Notes under the pieces: model-generated | Seen by the model: the letters and a program-made list of their open reading frames with translations, nothing else | The model's database searches: none | What the model was told of the DNA's origin: nothing | Part shown: positions 41,683 through 50,817 of the stretch, in pieces | Position numbering within the stretch: position 1 is the stretch's first letter | Layout of the letters: every line of letters begins with the position of its first letter | Source of the DNA: Cribrihabitans marinus | GTDB lineage: Bacteria; Pseudomonadota; Alphaproteobacteria; Rhodobacterales; Rhodobacteraceae | Assembly (NCBI RefSeq): GCF_900109035.1 | Contig: NZ_FNYD01000008.1 | Span: forward strand, 1-64,000 | DNA: 64,000 bases | Direction: 5' to 3' | Translations under genes and position numbers: made by a program

Positions 41683-44600
41683 GTGGTGCGGCCGATCCCC
41701 GGTGCGGCCAGCGGGCTGTTCCGCTATTTCACCCGGCATCGCACTGCCGCCAACCTGCTGCTGGTGGTCATGCTGGTCATGGGGCTGGCCGCCATGCCCA
41801 ACATGCGCGCGCAGTTCTTTCCCGATGTCATCATCGAGGACGTGCGCATCGGCGTGACCTGGGAAGGTGCCGGCCCCGAGGATGTGGACGACGCCATCGT
41901 GCAGGTGCTCGAGCCGGTGCTGCTGGCCGTGGACGGAGTCGAAAGCTCGTCAGCGACCGCGCGCGAGGGCCGCGCCGATATCGAACTGGAGTTCGAGCCC
42001 GGCTGGGACATGGCCCGTGCCGCCGACGATGTGCAGACCGCGCTGGACGCGGTGACCGAGCTGCCCGAAGAGGCCGAGGAGCCCAGCGTGCGGCGCGGCG
42101 GCTGGCGCGACCGGGTGACCGATGTGGTGATCACCGGGTCGGTCGGGGCGGACCAGCTGGGCCTCTATGCCGACGAGTTTGTCGCCCGGCTGTTCGCGGC
42201 CGGCGTCACGCGGTCGACGATCCGTGGGGTTGCCGCGCCCCGCACGGTGGTCGAGGTGCCCTCGGCCCGGCTCATCGCCAACGATGTGAGCATGGCCGAG
42301 ATCGCCGAGGCCATCGCGGCCGAGGTCAGCGGCGATCCCGCCGGGGATGTGTCGGGCGCAAATGCTCGGGTCCGAACCGGCGTCGAAAAACGCGCGCCCG
42401 AGGATATCGAGGGCATCGTCCTGCGCTCGAACCCGGATGGTTCGAAACTGACCGTGGGCGACGTCGCGACGATCCGGGTCGAGGGCGTGGACCGCGAGCG
42501 CAGCTATTTCGCCGGAGAAAACCCGGCCATGTCGATCCGCGTGGACCGGTCCGATCGCGGCGATGCCATCGAGGTGCAGCGTACGGTCGAGGATGTCGCG
42601 ACCGAGATGCAGGCCAGCCTGCCGCAGGGCGTGTCGGTCGAACTGATCCGCACCCGCGCCGAAGCCATTACCGGACGTCTCAACATCCTGCTGGACAACG
42701 GGTTGATGGGTCTGGGCCTGGTGTTGTGCCTGCTGTTCCTGTTCCTCAATGCCCGCATCGCCTTCTGGGTGGCCGCCGGCATCCCGGCGGCGATGTTCGC
42801 GGCCATCGCGCTGATGTATCTGGGCGGGCTGACGCTCAACATGGTCAGCCTGTTCGGCCTGATCATCACCTTGGGGATCGTGGTGGATGATGCCATCGTG
42901 GTCGGCGAACACGCCGATTTCCGCGCAAGGCGCCTGGGCGAGGCGCCGACGGTGGCGGCCGAACGCGCGGCCGCGCGTATGGCGATGCCGGTCATGGCCG
43001 CGACCCTGACCACGATTATCGCCTTTTTCGGGCTGACCGCCGTGGGCGGACGGTTCGGCGAGATGATCCGCGACATTCCGTTTACCGTGATCGCGGTGCT
43101 GGCCGCCTCGCTGGTCGAGTGTTTCCTGATCCTGCCCAACCACCTGGCGCATGGGCTTGCGCACAGCGCCAAGCGGCACTGGTATGACTGGCCGAACCGG
43201 GTGGTGAATCGCGGGTTTCGCCGGTTGCGCGACGACGCGTTTCGGCCGCTGATGGGCTGGGTCGTGCGCGCGCGCTACGTGGTTCTGGCGCTGGCGGTGC
43301 TGGTGCTGGCCTCGCAGCTGGCGCTGTTCATCCGCGGCGACGTGACCTGGCGGTTCTTCAACGCGCCCGAGCGCGGGTCGGTCACCGGGAATTTCGCCAT
43401 GGTCGAGGGGGCGACCCGCGCCGACACGCTGGCGATGATGCGCGAGCTGCAGCGCGCCACCGAAGAGCTGGGCCAGGTCTATGAGGAGCGGCACGGCCGC
43501 AACCCGCTGGACTATGTTCTGGCCGAGGTGGGCGGCAATCCCGGCTGGGGGCTGGCAGGCGCCGATACCAAGGATGCCGATCTGCTGGGCGGCATTTCCA
43601 TCGAGCTGATCGACGCCGACCTGCGCCCCTATTCCAGCTTCGCCTTTGTTGGCGAGTTGCAGGAGGTGGTGCGCCGGCACCCGCTGGTCGAAACGCTCAG
43701 CTTCCGCGGCTGGCGGTCGGGTCCGGGCGGGGATGCGCTGGATGTGCAGTTCTATGGCGCCGACGCCGACACGCTCAAATCCGCGTCCGAGGATCTGCAG
43801 ACCGCCGTGGCCCGCTATCCCGAAGTGTCGGCGGTGCAGGACAACCTGGCCTATGACAAGGAAGAGCTGATCCTGGACCTGACCGCCCAGGGCCAGGCGC
43901 TGGGCTTCTCCATCGAGACCCTGGGCCGCGCCCTGCGCCACCGGCTGAACGGGATCGAGGCGGCGACCTATCCGGAAGGGCCGCGCAGCGCCGAGATCCG
44001 GGTGGAGCTGCCCGAAGGCGAGCTGACCGCCGATTTCATGGAACGCACGCTGATGCGCACGCCGGCCGGCTTCTACGTGCCGCTGGCCGATATCGTTTCG
44101 GTCAGCCAGCGCACCGGCTTCTCGACCATCCGGCGCGAGAACGGCATCCGTCTGATCTCGGTCACCGGGGACATCTCGGATGACGATCCTGCACGGGCCG
44201 CCGAGATCTCGCAGACGCTGGAAGAGGAGATCCTGCCGCGCATCGCCAGCGAACGGCAGGTCGAATGGCGCATGTCCGGCCTGAGCGAACAGGAGGACAC
44301 GTTCCTGCAGGAGGCTGGCACCGGTCTGATCCTTTGCCTGACCGGCATCTACCTGGTCCTGGCGTGGATCTTCGCCAGCTGGACGCGGCCGATCGTGGTG
44401 ATGGCGATCATCCCCTTCGGCCTGGTCGGCACGATCTGGGGTCACTATGTCTGGGAGGTGCCGCTGAGCATGTTCACGGTGGTGGGCCTCCTGGGCATGA
44501 CCGGGATCATCATCAACGATTCCATCGTGCTGGTGACGACGATCGACAGCTATGCCGAAGAGCGCGGGCTGGTGCCATCGATCATCGACGGGGCCGCCGA

Positions 44601-45072
44601 CCGGCTGCGGCCGGTCATTCTGACCACGCTGACCACGGTGCTGGGCCTGACGCCGCTGCTCTACGAAAGCTCGCAACAGGCGCAGTTCCTCAAGCCCACG
44701 GTCATCACGCTGGTCTTCGGCCTGGGCTTCGGCATGGTCCTCGTGCTGCTGGTGGTGCCGGCGCTGATCGCGGTGCAGCGCGACGTGTCGCGCCCGATCA
44801 CCGCCCTGCGCCGGGCCCTGCGCGGACGCGACCGGTTGAGCCGCGCAACGGCGGCCGGCGCGGGGGCGCTGACCCTTCTGTGGCTGGCGCTGACCGTGGC
44901 CTGGCCCGCAGTCACCGGCGCGCTGCCGAGTCCTCTGGCCGGGGTGCTGCCCATGCTGGATCCGATGCGCGGCGGATTGGTTCTGTTCGTGGCTGGCGCG
45001 CTGACGGTTGCCGTGCTGGGCTGGTTCGCAGTCGGTGCGGTCTATGCCAGGGGGGTCTCGCGGCGGGCCTGA
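41683..45072 (+). CDS. RND-family efflux permease with a C-terminal membrane extension
   Basis: A 1129-residue AcrB-type transporter. TM1 is near LLLVVMLVMGLAAMPNMRAQFFP, the proton-relay helix is SLFGLIITLGIVVDDAIVVGEHA with paired Asp, and the second half repeats this pattern (GLLGMTGIIINDSIVLVTTID). It is about 90 residues longer than usual; after the last regular helix (LLVVPALIAVQ) a basic linker and two more hydrophobic stretches follow (AGALTLLWLALTVAWPAV and GGLVLFVAGALTVAVLGWFA). GTG 41683 is the start. Substrate unknown. The end overlaps a convergent NUDIX gene by 31 bases. Confidence 0.93.
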   Translation: MVRPIPGAASGLFRYFTRHRTAANLLLVVMLVMGLAAMPNMRAQFFPDVIIEDVRIGVTWEGAGPEDVDDAIVQVLEPVLLAVDGVESSSATAREGRADIELEFEPGWDMARAADDVQTALDAVTELPEEAEEPSVRRGGWRDRVTDVVITGSVGADQLGLYADEFVARLFAAGVTRSTIRGVAAPRTVVEVPSARLIANDVSMAEIAEAIAAEVSGDPAGDVSGANARVRTGVEKRAPEDIEGIVLRSNPDGSKLTVGDVATIRVEGVDRERSYFAGENPAMSIRVDRSDRGDAIEVQRTVEDVATEMQASLPQGVSVELIRTRAEAITGRLNILLDNGLMGLGLVLCLLFLFLNARIAFWVAAGIPAAMFAAIALMYLGGLTLNMVSLFGLIITLGIVVDDAIVVGEHADFRARRLGEAPTVAAERAAARMAMPVMAATLTTIIAFFGLTAVGGRFGEMIRDIPFTVIAVLAASLVECFLILPNHLAHGLAHSAKRHWYDWPNRVVNRGFRRLRDDAFRPLMGWVVRARYVVLALAVLVLASQLALFIRGDVTWRFFNAPERGSVTGNFAMVEGATRADTLAMMRELQRATEELGQVYEERHGRNPLDYVLAEVGGNPGWGLAGADTKDADLLGGISIELIDADLRPYSSFAFVGELQEVVRRHPLVETLSFRGWRSGPGGDALDVQFYGADADTLKSASEDLQTAVARYPEVSAVQDNLAYDKEELILDLTAQGQALGFSIETLGRALRHRLNGIEAATYPEGPRSAEIRVELPEGELTADFMERTLMRTPAGFYVPLADIVSVSQRTGFSTIRRENGIRLISVTGDISDDDPARAAEISQTLEEEILPRIASERQVEWRMSGLSEQEDTFLQEAGTGLILCLTGIYLVLAWIFASWTRPIVVMAIIPFGLVGTIWGHYVWEVPLSMFTVVGLLGMTGIIINDSIVLVTTIDSYAEERGLVPSIIDGAADRLRPVILTTLTTVLGLTPLLYESSQQAQFLKPTVITLVFGLGFGMVLVLLVVPALIAVQRDVSRPITALRRALRGRDRLSRATAAGAGALTLLWLALTVAWPAVTGALPSPLAGVLPMLDPMRGGLVLFVAGALTVAVLGWFAVGAVYARGVSRRA

Positions 45073-45476
45073 GCCAGCGCCAGCAGGTCGGCAACCCGGT
45101 CGTTCATCGGCAGGGCGCCCGACAGCACATCCGGAATATCGAACCATCGCGCGTCACGCGCGTCGTCACCCGCCATCGGCGTGCCGCCGCGGTAGAGACA
45201 GGAGACCGCGACCAGCAGGTAATGCGTAGCCACCTCGCCAGCCTCATCCGCCAATACCAGGTCGAGACAGGTCAGCACGTCCTGCGCCTCGGCCTCGATC
45301 CCGGTTTCCTCGCGCAGCTCGCGCACCGCCGCTGCGCGCACGGTCTCGCCCCATTCGACATGCCCGCCGGGAAAGCCCCACAGGCCGAGACCGGGCGGCT
45401 TGCCCCGTTGCACCAGAAGGACGCGGGATCCGTCCAGAATCACCGCCAGGGCGCCCAGGCGCGGGCTGCGCACCAT
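45042..45476 (-). CDS. NUDIX hydrolase
   Basis: A 144-residue protein with a complete Nudix box G-x5-E-x7-REUxEExGU in GHVEWGETVRAAAVRELREETG. FPGGHVEWGE and the preceding LLVQRGKPPGLGLWGFPG are typical of ADP-ribose or MutT-like pyrophosphatases. A C-terminal DARWFDIPDVL segment is normal. The substrate is a nucleoside diphosphate derivative; the precise one is unknown. It overlaps the 3' end of the RND permease gene (31 bases, convergent) and is followed downstream of the DsbD-alpha-like gene on the same strand. Confidence 0.92.
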   Translation of the reverse strand: MVRSPRLGALAVILDGSRVLLVQRGKPPGLGLWGFPGGHVEWGETVRAAAVRELREETGIEAEAQDVLTCLDLVLADEAGEVATHYLLVAVSCLYRGGTPMAGDDARDARWFDIPDVLSGALPMNDRVADLLALAQARRETPLA

Positions 45477-45482
45477 GCGAAC

Positions 45483-46283
45483 TCAGCCGGGCCGGCAGCC
45501 GCGGATGTCGACCGCGTGGCTGTCGCCCAGAACCGTGATGCGGATGGCCGAGCGGTCCAGGGCGAAGGCGCCGCCGCCGTCGTGACGGATCTCGGAACTG
45601 GCGATCAGCGTCCCGCCCTGCCGCGTTGTCGCGGCCTCGGACACCCAGAGCGACCGCCCGCCCGGCTCGATCACCGCGTATTCCGTGCCACCGGCAGAGG
45701 GCATCTCTATGTGCGCCTCGATCCGCATGCCACCCTCGGTCGGCGTGATCCGGCAGACCGCCGCGCGCACCCCGGCCTCGCTTGCCGAATACGGCCGCTG
45801 CGCCAGCGCCGCGGCAATCGCAGGGTTCCGGCCCGCGCCTGCGTCCAGCACGTGATCGAAGGGCAGGGTGCCCGGCACGCAGACATCCTTGCAATAGCCG
45901 AAATCCATCCGCCCCTTCAGCCGCACCGGCCGTTCGGAGTTTTCCGGGGTGATCTCGACCGGCAGGACCATCTGCCTTTCATACCCGACCGACCGCAGCC
46001 CGTTCTGGTCGAATACCCGGGGTGCGGGCCAGGTGAAGGCCATTGCGCCGATGTTGCGCGAACCGCGCCAGTCGAATTGCGGCGGAATGCCCGCATCGCC
46101 CGGTGCGCGCCAATAGGTCTTCCACCCCTCGGGCAGGGTCAGGCGGATGGCGCCCAGATATGTGCCGCGTTCGGTCCGTCCGCCATCGAGGATCTCCAGC
46201 CGCACGCCGTCACCGACATCGCCCGCAGACAGGGGCGGCGCGAGCAGCGCGCAGAGCGCAAGGGCAAGTAGCCGTCTGAACAT
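45483..46283 (-). CDS. Periplasmic DsbD-alpha-like thiol:disulfide domain protein
   Basis: A 266-residue secreted protein with a signal peptide (about 1-20). The mature part matches the DsbD N-terminal (immunoglobulin-like) domain: LTLPEGWKTYWRAPGDAGIPPQFDW and the redox pair in FGYCKDVCVPGTLPF, CxxxC-type as in DsbD-alpha. No transmembrane or thioredoxin part follows, so it is a stand-alone receiver of electrons from another reductant, perhaps for cytochrome c maturation or sulfoxide repair. It is on the same strand as the NUDIX gene, six bases apart. Confidence 0.82.
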   Translation of the reverse strand: MFRRLLALALCALLAPPLSAGDVGDGVRLEILDGGRTERGTYLGAIRLTLPEGWKTYWRAPGDAGIPPQFDWRGSRNIGAMAFTWPAPRVFDQNGLRSVGYERQMVLPVEITPENSERPVRLKGRMDFGYCKDVCVPGTLPFDHVLDAGAGRNPAIAAALAQRPYSASEAGVRAAVCRITPTEGGMRIEAHIEMPSAGGTEYAVIEPGGRSLWVSEAATTRQGGTLIASSEIRHDGGGAFALDRSAIRITVLGDSHAVDIRGCRPG

Positions 46284-46406
46284 CGTCCCTAGATGCGGGT
46301 TCCGGCGCCGATTGCCAAGTCACGATCCGGTCAAATCACGGCAATTTCGGCCGCCGTGTCCGGCCGGTCTTGAACCCCGGCAGGGCCGGGTCCATTGTTG
46401 GGGGAA

Positions 46407-46982
46407 ATGGCAGAGGCGCGTCCGATTATGGATCTGACAGGCAAATTGCTGATCGCGATGCCGGGCATGGGCGACCCGCGTTTCGAGCATTCCGTGGTCT
46501 ACCTGTGCAGCCACGGCGACGACGGCGCGATGGGGCTGATCGTCAACAAGCCCGCTGACTTGCGGGTTTCGGCACTTCTGACCCAGCTCGAGATTCCCTG
46601 CCATTTGCCGGTGGTCGGCGACAGCCCGGTGCGGTTCGGCGGCCCGGTGGAAACCGCGCGGGGATTCGTCCTGCATTCGTCGGATTACGAGGCCAACCTG
46701 CACTCGCTCTCGGTCGAGCCGGGGTTCAGCATGACTGCGACCCTGGACATTCTCGAGGATATGGCCAGCGGCAGCGGCCCCGAGAAGGGCCTTTTGATGC
46801 TGGGCTATTCCGGTTGGGGTCCGGGACAGCTGGAGGACGAGATCGGCCAGAACGGATGGCTGACCGCCGAGGCCGATCCGCATCTGGTCTATGACATGCC
46901 CGATGCCGACAAGTGGGAGGCCGCGCTGCGCTCTCTGGGGGTCGATCCGATCACCCTGTCGGCCAGCGCCGGGCGGGCCTGA
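46407..46982 (+). CDS. YqgE/AlgH-family protein (DUF179)
   Basis: A 191-residue protein with the family blocks DLTGKLLIAMPGMGDPRFEHSVVYLCSH, GAMGLIVNKPADL, VRFGGPVETARGFVLHS and KGLLMLGYSGWGPGQLEDEI. YqgE proteins are widespread and of unknown biochemical role, sometimes next to Holliday-junction resolvase genes. ATG 46407 follows GGGGGAA; a later ATG at 46428 is possible. It converges on tsaC, and its stop abuts the tsaC stop in a palindrome. Confidence 0.92.
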   Translation: MAEARPIMDLTGKLLIAMPGMGDPRFEHSVVYLCSHGDDGAMGLIVNKPADLRVSALLTQLEIPCHLPVVGDSPVRFGGPVETARGFVLHSSDYEANLHSLSVEPGFSMTATLDILEDMASGSGPEKGLLMLGYSGWGPGQLEDEIGQNGWLTAEADPHLVYDMPDADKWEAALRSLGVDPITLSASAGRA

Positions 46983-46988
46983 TCAGGC
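46977..46988. repeat. 12-bp perfect palindrome spanning abutting stop codons
   Basis: GCCTGATCAGGC contains TGA (46980-46982, yqgE) and TCA (46983-46985, the tsaC stop on the minus strand) with no base between them. The two convergent genes thus end back to back. A hairpin with so small a loop is unlikely; the palindrome is a sequence constraint rather than a normal terminator. Confidence 0.55.
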
Positions 46989-47924
46989 GTCGCGCGGCGC
47001 GGCGGCGCGGCGCAGCCGGTCATTGATCGCGACGCCCAGCCCGCGCTCGGGGATCGGGGCCACGGCGATGGGGCGGCCTAGCGCGTCCAGATCATGAAGT
47101 GCGGCGAACAGGCTTGCGGCGGCTTCGGACAGGTCGCCTTGTGCCGACAGGTTGCGCGTACACGGCATGTCGCCGAAACCCAGCAGGACTTCGCCGTCGC
47201 GGGGGCTGTCCGCATTCAGCCTGACCGCGGCGCTCGGGGCATAGTGGGATTGCAGCTGGCCCGGTGCGCTCAGCGCCTCGGTGGACGCACGCTGGCGCAG
47301 GGGATGGCCCAGCGCTGCCTCGATCTCGTCCGCGTCCAACCCGCCGGGTCGCAGCAGCGCGGGTGCGCCGGCCAGCCCCACGATGGTCGATTCCAGCCCG
47401 ACCGGGCAGGCACCGTCGTCGAGGATCGCGGCGATGCGGCCATCAAGCCCGGCCCGCACGTGATCGGCGGTTGTCGGGCTGATCCGGCCGGAGCGGTTGG
47501 CCGAGGGCGCGGCCACCGGCCTGTCGACCGCCGCCAGGAGCGCCTGCGCCGCCGGGTGCCCGGGCACCCGCAGCGCCAGCGTTTCGAGACCCGCCGTCAC
47601 CAGCGAGGCGATGCCGTGATCCGGCGCCAGCGGCAGAACCAGGGTCAGCGGACCCGGCCAGAAGGCCCGCGCCAGTGTTTCCGCCGCGTCCGACCACCGC
47701 ACATGGCGGCGCGCGGCCTCGACCGAAGCCACATGCGCGATCAGCGGGTTGAAGCTGGGCCGGCCCTTGGCGGCATAGATCGCCGCGACCGCCGCGCCGT
47801 TCGTGGCGTCGCCGCCGAGGCCATAGACGGTCTCGGTCGGAAACGCGACCAACTGGCCTTGGCGCAGCAGGTCCGCGGCCTGGCCGATTTCGGCGGGCGT
47901 GGCGGTCAGGTTCAACGTGCTCAT
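46983..47924 (-). CDS. L-threonylcarbamoyladenylate synthase (Sua5/YciO/YrdC family)
   Basis: A 313-residue enzyme that makes threonylcarbamoyl-AMP for the t6A37 tRNA modification. The YrdC core has GQLVAFPTETVYGLGGDATNGAAV, KGRPSFNPLIAHV, FWPGPLTLVLPL and RVPGHPAAQALL, with APSANRSGRISPTTADHV. A C-terminal Sua5 domain (about 215-313) marks the longer bacterial form (Sua5 rather than short TsaC). I prefer ATG 47924 (MSTLNLTATPAEIG); an upstream start is in frame. Confidence 0.95.
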   Translation of the reverse strand: MSTLNLTATPAEIGQAADLLRQGQLVAFPTETVYGLGGDATNGAAVAAIYAAKGRPSFNPLIAHVASVEAARRHVRWSDAAETLARAFWPGPLTLVLPLAPDHGIASLVTAGLETLALRVPGHPAAQALLAAVDRPVAAPSANRSGRISPTTADHVRAGLDGRIAAILDDGACPVGLESTIVGLAGAPALLRPGGLDADEIEAALGHPLRQRASTEALSAPGQLQSHYAPSAAVRLNADSPRDGEVLLGFGDMPCTRNLSAQGDLSEAAASLFAALHDLDALGRPIAVAPIPERGLGVAINDRLRRAAAPRDA

Positions 47925-48064
47925 GGGCGGGCGCGCCTTTGACGCGGCGTTTCGGTTGCTTGTTGGCATGGGGCGGATAGTTAGAATTCAGGCCCCGTTC
48001 CTTACTGGCTTGTCCGCGCCGTGCCAAGCCCGTCGCCGACGAAACCAAGACGCCGAGGAGTATC

Positions 48065-49768
48065 ATGCCGTATCGCGCCCCCGTCTCTGAACACCTGTTC
48101 CTGCTGCGCCATGTCGTTGGCTATGACCGGATCGCCGCCACCCCGCGCTTTGTCGAGGCGGGCGACGACATCCTGGCCGCGGTGCTGACCGAGGCCGGCC
48201 GCATGTGCGAGGAAGTCCTCGCCCCGCTGCAACGCAATGGTGACCTGCATCCGGCCCGGCTTGAGAACGGGGCAATGCGGACCTCGCCGGGCTATGCCGA
48301 GGGCTGGAAGGCGATTGCCGAGGGGGGCTGGATCGGGGTCAGCGGCCCCGTCGATCACGGCGGCATGGGGCTGCCGATCAGCGTTGCGACGGCGATCAAC
48401 GAGGTGATGAGCGGTGCCTGCCTGTCGCTGCAACTGGCGCCGCTGATGAGCCAGGGCCAGATCGAGGCGCTGGAACATCACGCCAGCGAGGAGATCAAGG
48501 CGCTCTACCTGCCGCGGCTGCTGTCCGGTGAATGGAGCGGCACCATGAACCTGACCGAGCCGCAGGCAGGAACCGATGTCGGCGCCCTGACCACGCGGGC
48601 CGAGCCGAAGGGCGACGGCACTTATGCGATCACCGGGCAGAAGATCTATATCAGCTGGGGCGATTCGGATTTCGTGGAGAATGTCTGCCACCTGGTGCTG
48701 GCGCGGCTGCCCGACGGGGTGCCGGGCACCAAAGGGATCAGCCTGTTCCTGGTGCCCCGCAACCTGCCGGATGCCGATGGCCGGGCCGGTCAGGCCAACG
48801 GCGTCAAGGTCATCAGCGTCGAGCACAAGATGGGCCTGCACGGCTCGCCGACCTGCGTGATGGAATATGACGGCGCGACCGGCTGGCTGGTGGGCGAGGC
48901 GCATGGCGGGATGGCGGCCATGTTCACCATGATGAACAACGCCCGCCTGGGTGTCGGTGGCCAGGGCGTCGGCGTGGCCGAGGCCGCCTATCAACAGGCG
49001 CTGGCCCATGCGCTGGAGCGCAAGCAGGGACGGTCCCGCTCGGGCGTGATCGCCGATCACGCCGATGTGCGGCGCATGTTGCTGGGGATGAAGGCCGATG
49101 TCTTCGCCGCGCGCGCGATCCTTCTGGCCTGCGCCGCAGCCGGCGACATGGCCAAGGCCACCGGCGATGCCGACTGGTCGGCCCGCGCGGCCCTGCTGAC
49201 GCCCATCGCCAAGGCCTTCGGCACCGAAACCGGCATCCGCGTATCCGAGACCGGGATCCAGGTGCATGGCGGCATGGGCGTGATCGAAGAGACCGGCGCC
49301 GCGCAATTCCTGCGAGATGTGCGCGTCACCGCGATCTACGAAGGCACCAATGGCGTGCAGGCGATGGACCTTGCGGGGCGCAAGATGATGGATGGCGGCG
49401 AGGCGGCGATGCGCCTGATCGACGAGATCGAGGACCAGGCCGAACGCGCCCGCGCCTCGGCCCCCGATCTGGCCGGGCCGGTCTGGGAGGCCACCGAAAC
49501 CCTGCGCGAGACCACCGAATGGCTGGTGGCGCAGGGCGACATGGACGACCGGTTCGCCGGCGCAATGCCCTATCTGATGGGCTTTGCCCGTATACTGGGC
49601 GCGCATTTCCACCTGTCGGCGGCGCTGGCCGAACCGGACGGCGCGCGCGAGAAGCTGGCCCGCTTCTATATCGAGGCGATGCTGCCGGAACATACCGGCC
49701 TGCTGGCCCAGGCCCGCAGCGGCGCGTCGGTTCTCTACGCGCTCGACCTCGACGAACTGGCGTCGTGA
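48065..49768 (+). CDS. dmdC: DmdC-like acyl-CoA dehydrogenase (3-methylmercaptopropionyl-CoA dehydrogenase)
   Basis: A 567-residue FAD acyl-CoA dehydrogenase. The central domain has MNLTEPQAGTDVGALTTRAE, AITGQKIYISWGDSDF and GLHGSPTCVMEYDGATGW. The catalytic Glu is in AIYEGTNGVQAMDL. The N-terminus MPYRAPVSEHLFLLRHVVGY and the long C-terminal domain are as I recall for roseobacter DmdC, which oxidises methylmercaptopropionyl-CoA in the DMSP demethylation route. Exact substrate is inferred from similarity memory. A good ribosome site GAGGAG precedes ATG 48065. It is coupled (TGATG) to an MBL-fold hydrolase. The next step, DmdD, would release methanethiol. Confidence 0.7.
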   Translation: MPYRAPVSEHLFLLRHVVGYDRIAATPRFVEAGDDILAAVLTEAGRMCEEVLAPLQRNGDLHPARLENGAMRTSPGYAEGWKAIAEGGWIGVSGPVDHGGMGLPISVATAINEVMSGACLSLQLAPLMSQGQIEALEHHASEEIKALYLPRLLSGEWSGTMNLTEPQAGTDVGALTTRAEPKGDGTYAITGQKIYISWGDSDFVENVCHLVLARLPDGVPGTKGISLFLVPRNLPDADGRAGQANGVKVISVEHKMGLHGSPTCVMEYDGATGWLVGEAHGGMAAMFTMMNNARLGVGGQGVGVAEAAYQQALAHALERKQGRSRSGVIADHADVRRMLLGMKADVFAARAILLACAAAGDMAKATGDADWSARAALLTPIAKAFGTETGIRVSETGIQVHGGMGVIEETGAAQFLRDVRVTAIYEGTNGVQAMDLAGRKMMDGGEAAMRLIDEIEDQAERARASAPDLAGPVWEATETLRETTEWLVAQGDMDDRFAGAMPYLMGFARILGAHFHLSAALAEPDGAREKLARFYIEAMLPEHTGLLAQARSGASVLYALDLDELAS

Positions 49769-50814
49769 TGGACGGCGGGGGCTCGGCAACGATGCGGTTT
49801 CCCTGGAACACGCCGCCCGAGGAGGGCCAGGCCATCGAGGTGGCCGAGGGCGTGTTGTGGATGCGCCTGCCACTGCCGATGAAGCTGGATCACGTGAACG
49901 TCTATGCGCTCGATGACGGCGACGGCTGGACGGTGATCGACACCGGCATGGGATCGAAGAAAACCCGCGGCATCTGGGAGCGGCTTTTGGCCGGGCCGCT
50001 GGGCGGGCGGCCGGTGAACCGCGTGATCGTCACCCATCACCACCCCGATCACGTGGGCAATGCTGGCTGGTTCCAGTCCGAGATCGGCGCCGAGCTGGTC
50101 ACGACCCGCACCGCCTGGCTGTTTGCCCGCATGCTGACGCTGGACGTGCAGGACAGCTGGCCGGAAGAGACCATCGCCTATTACCGAAGCGCCGGAATGG
50201 ATCCCGATTTCCTCGCCCGAAGGCTGCAGGAGCGCCCGTTCAATTTCGCTGACATGGTCTATCCCATGCCGCTGGGCTTCGTCAGGATCAAGCAGGGTGA
50301 CACGATCCGCATGGGCGGCCGCGACTGGGATGTCCACATGGGCGACGGCCACGCCCCGGAACACGCCACCTTCTGGAGCCGCGACGGAGAGCTAGTCATC
50401 AGCGGCGACCAGATCCTCAGCTCGATCAGCCCGAATATCGGCGTCTATGCGACCGAGCCGATGGCCGACCCGCTGGCGGGATGGCTGGAGAGCTGCGAGC
50501 GGCTGTCCGCGCTGGCCCGGCCCGGACAACTGGTCCTGGGCGGGCACAAGCTGCCGTTCACGGGGCTGCCGCAGCGAATGGGCCAGCTGATCGAGAACCA
50601 CCACAGCGCACTCGAGCGCCTGCTGGACTTTCTCGACACGCCCAAGGCCGCGGCCGAGTGCTTCGCGCCGCTATTCAAGCGCCGGATCGGCGAGGGCGAA
50701 TACGGTCTCGCGCTGGTCGAGGCAGTTGCGCATCTCAACCATCTCTACCACATTGGGTCTGCCACCCGGACCCGGCGCGAGGACGGGGCCTGGGTCTATC
50801 TGCGAAGGGAGTAG
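49768..50814 (+). CDS. Metallo-beta-lactamase-fold hydrolase downstream of dmdC
   Basis: A 348-residue MBL-fold protein. The zinc motif is VTHHHPDHVGNAGW (H-x-H-x-D-H), with later GHAPEHATFW and ISGDQIL. It is long for glyoxalase II and has a C-terminal extension with helices (about 270-348), like the MBL proteins often encoded beside acyl-CoA dehydrogenase genes. It may hydrolyse an acyl-CoA or thioester product of the pathway, but no substrate is shown. ATG 49768 overlaps the dmdC stop by one base. Confidence 0.88.
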   Translation: MDGGGSATMRFPWNTPPEEGQAIEVAEGVLWMRLPLPMKLDHVNVYALDDGDGWTVIDTGMGSKKTRGIWERLLAGPLGGRPVNRVIVTHHHPDHVGNAGWFQSEIGAELVTTRTAWLFARMLTLDVQDSWPEETIAYYRSAGMDPDFLARRLQERPFNFADMVYPMPLGFVRIKQGDTIRMGGRDWDVHMGDGHAPEHATFWSRDGELVISGDQILSSISPNIGVYATEPMADPLAGWLESCERLSALARPGQLVLGGHKLPFTGLPQRMGQLIENHHSALERLLDFLDTPKAAAECFAPLFKRRIGEGEYGLALVEAVAHLNHLYHIGSATRTRREDGAWVYLRRE

Positions 50815-50817
50815 GGC

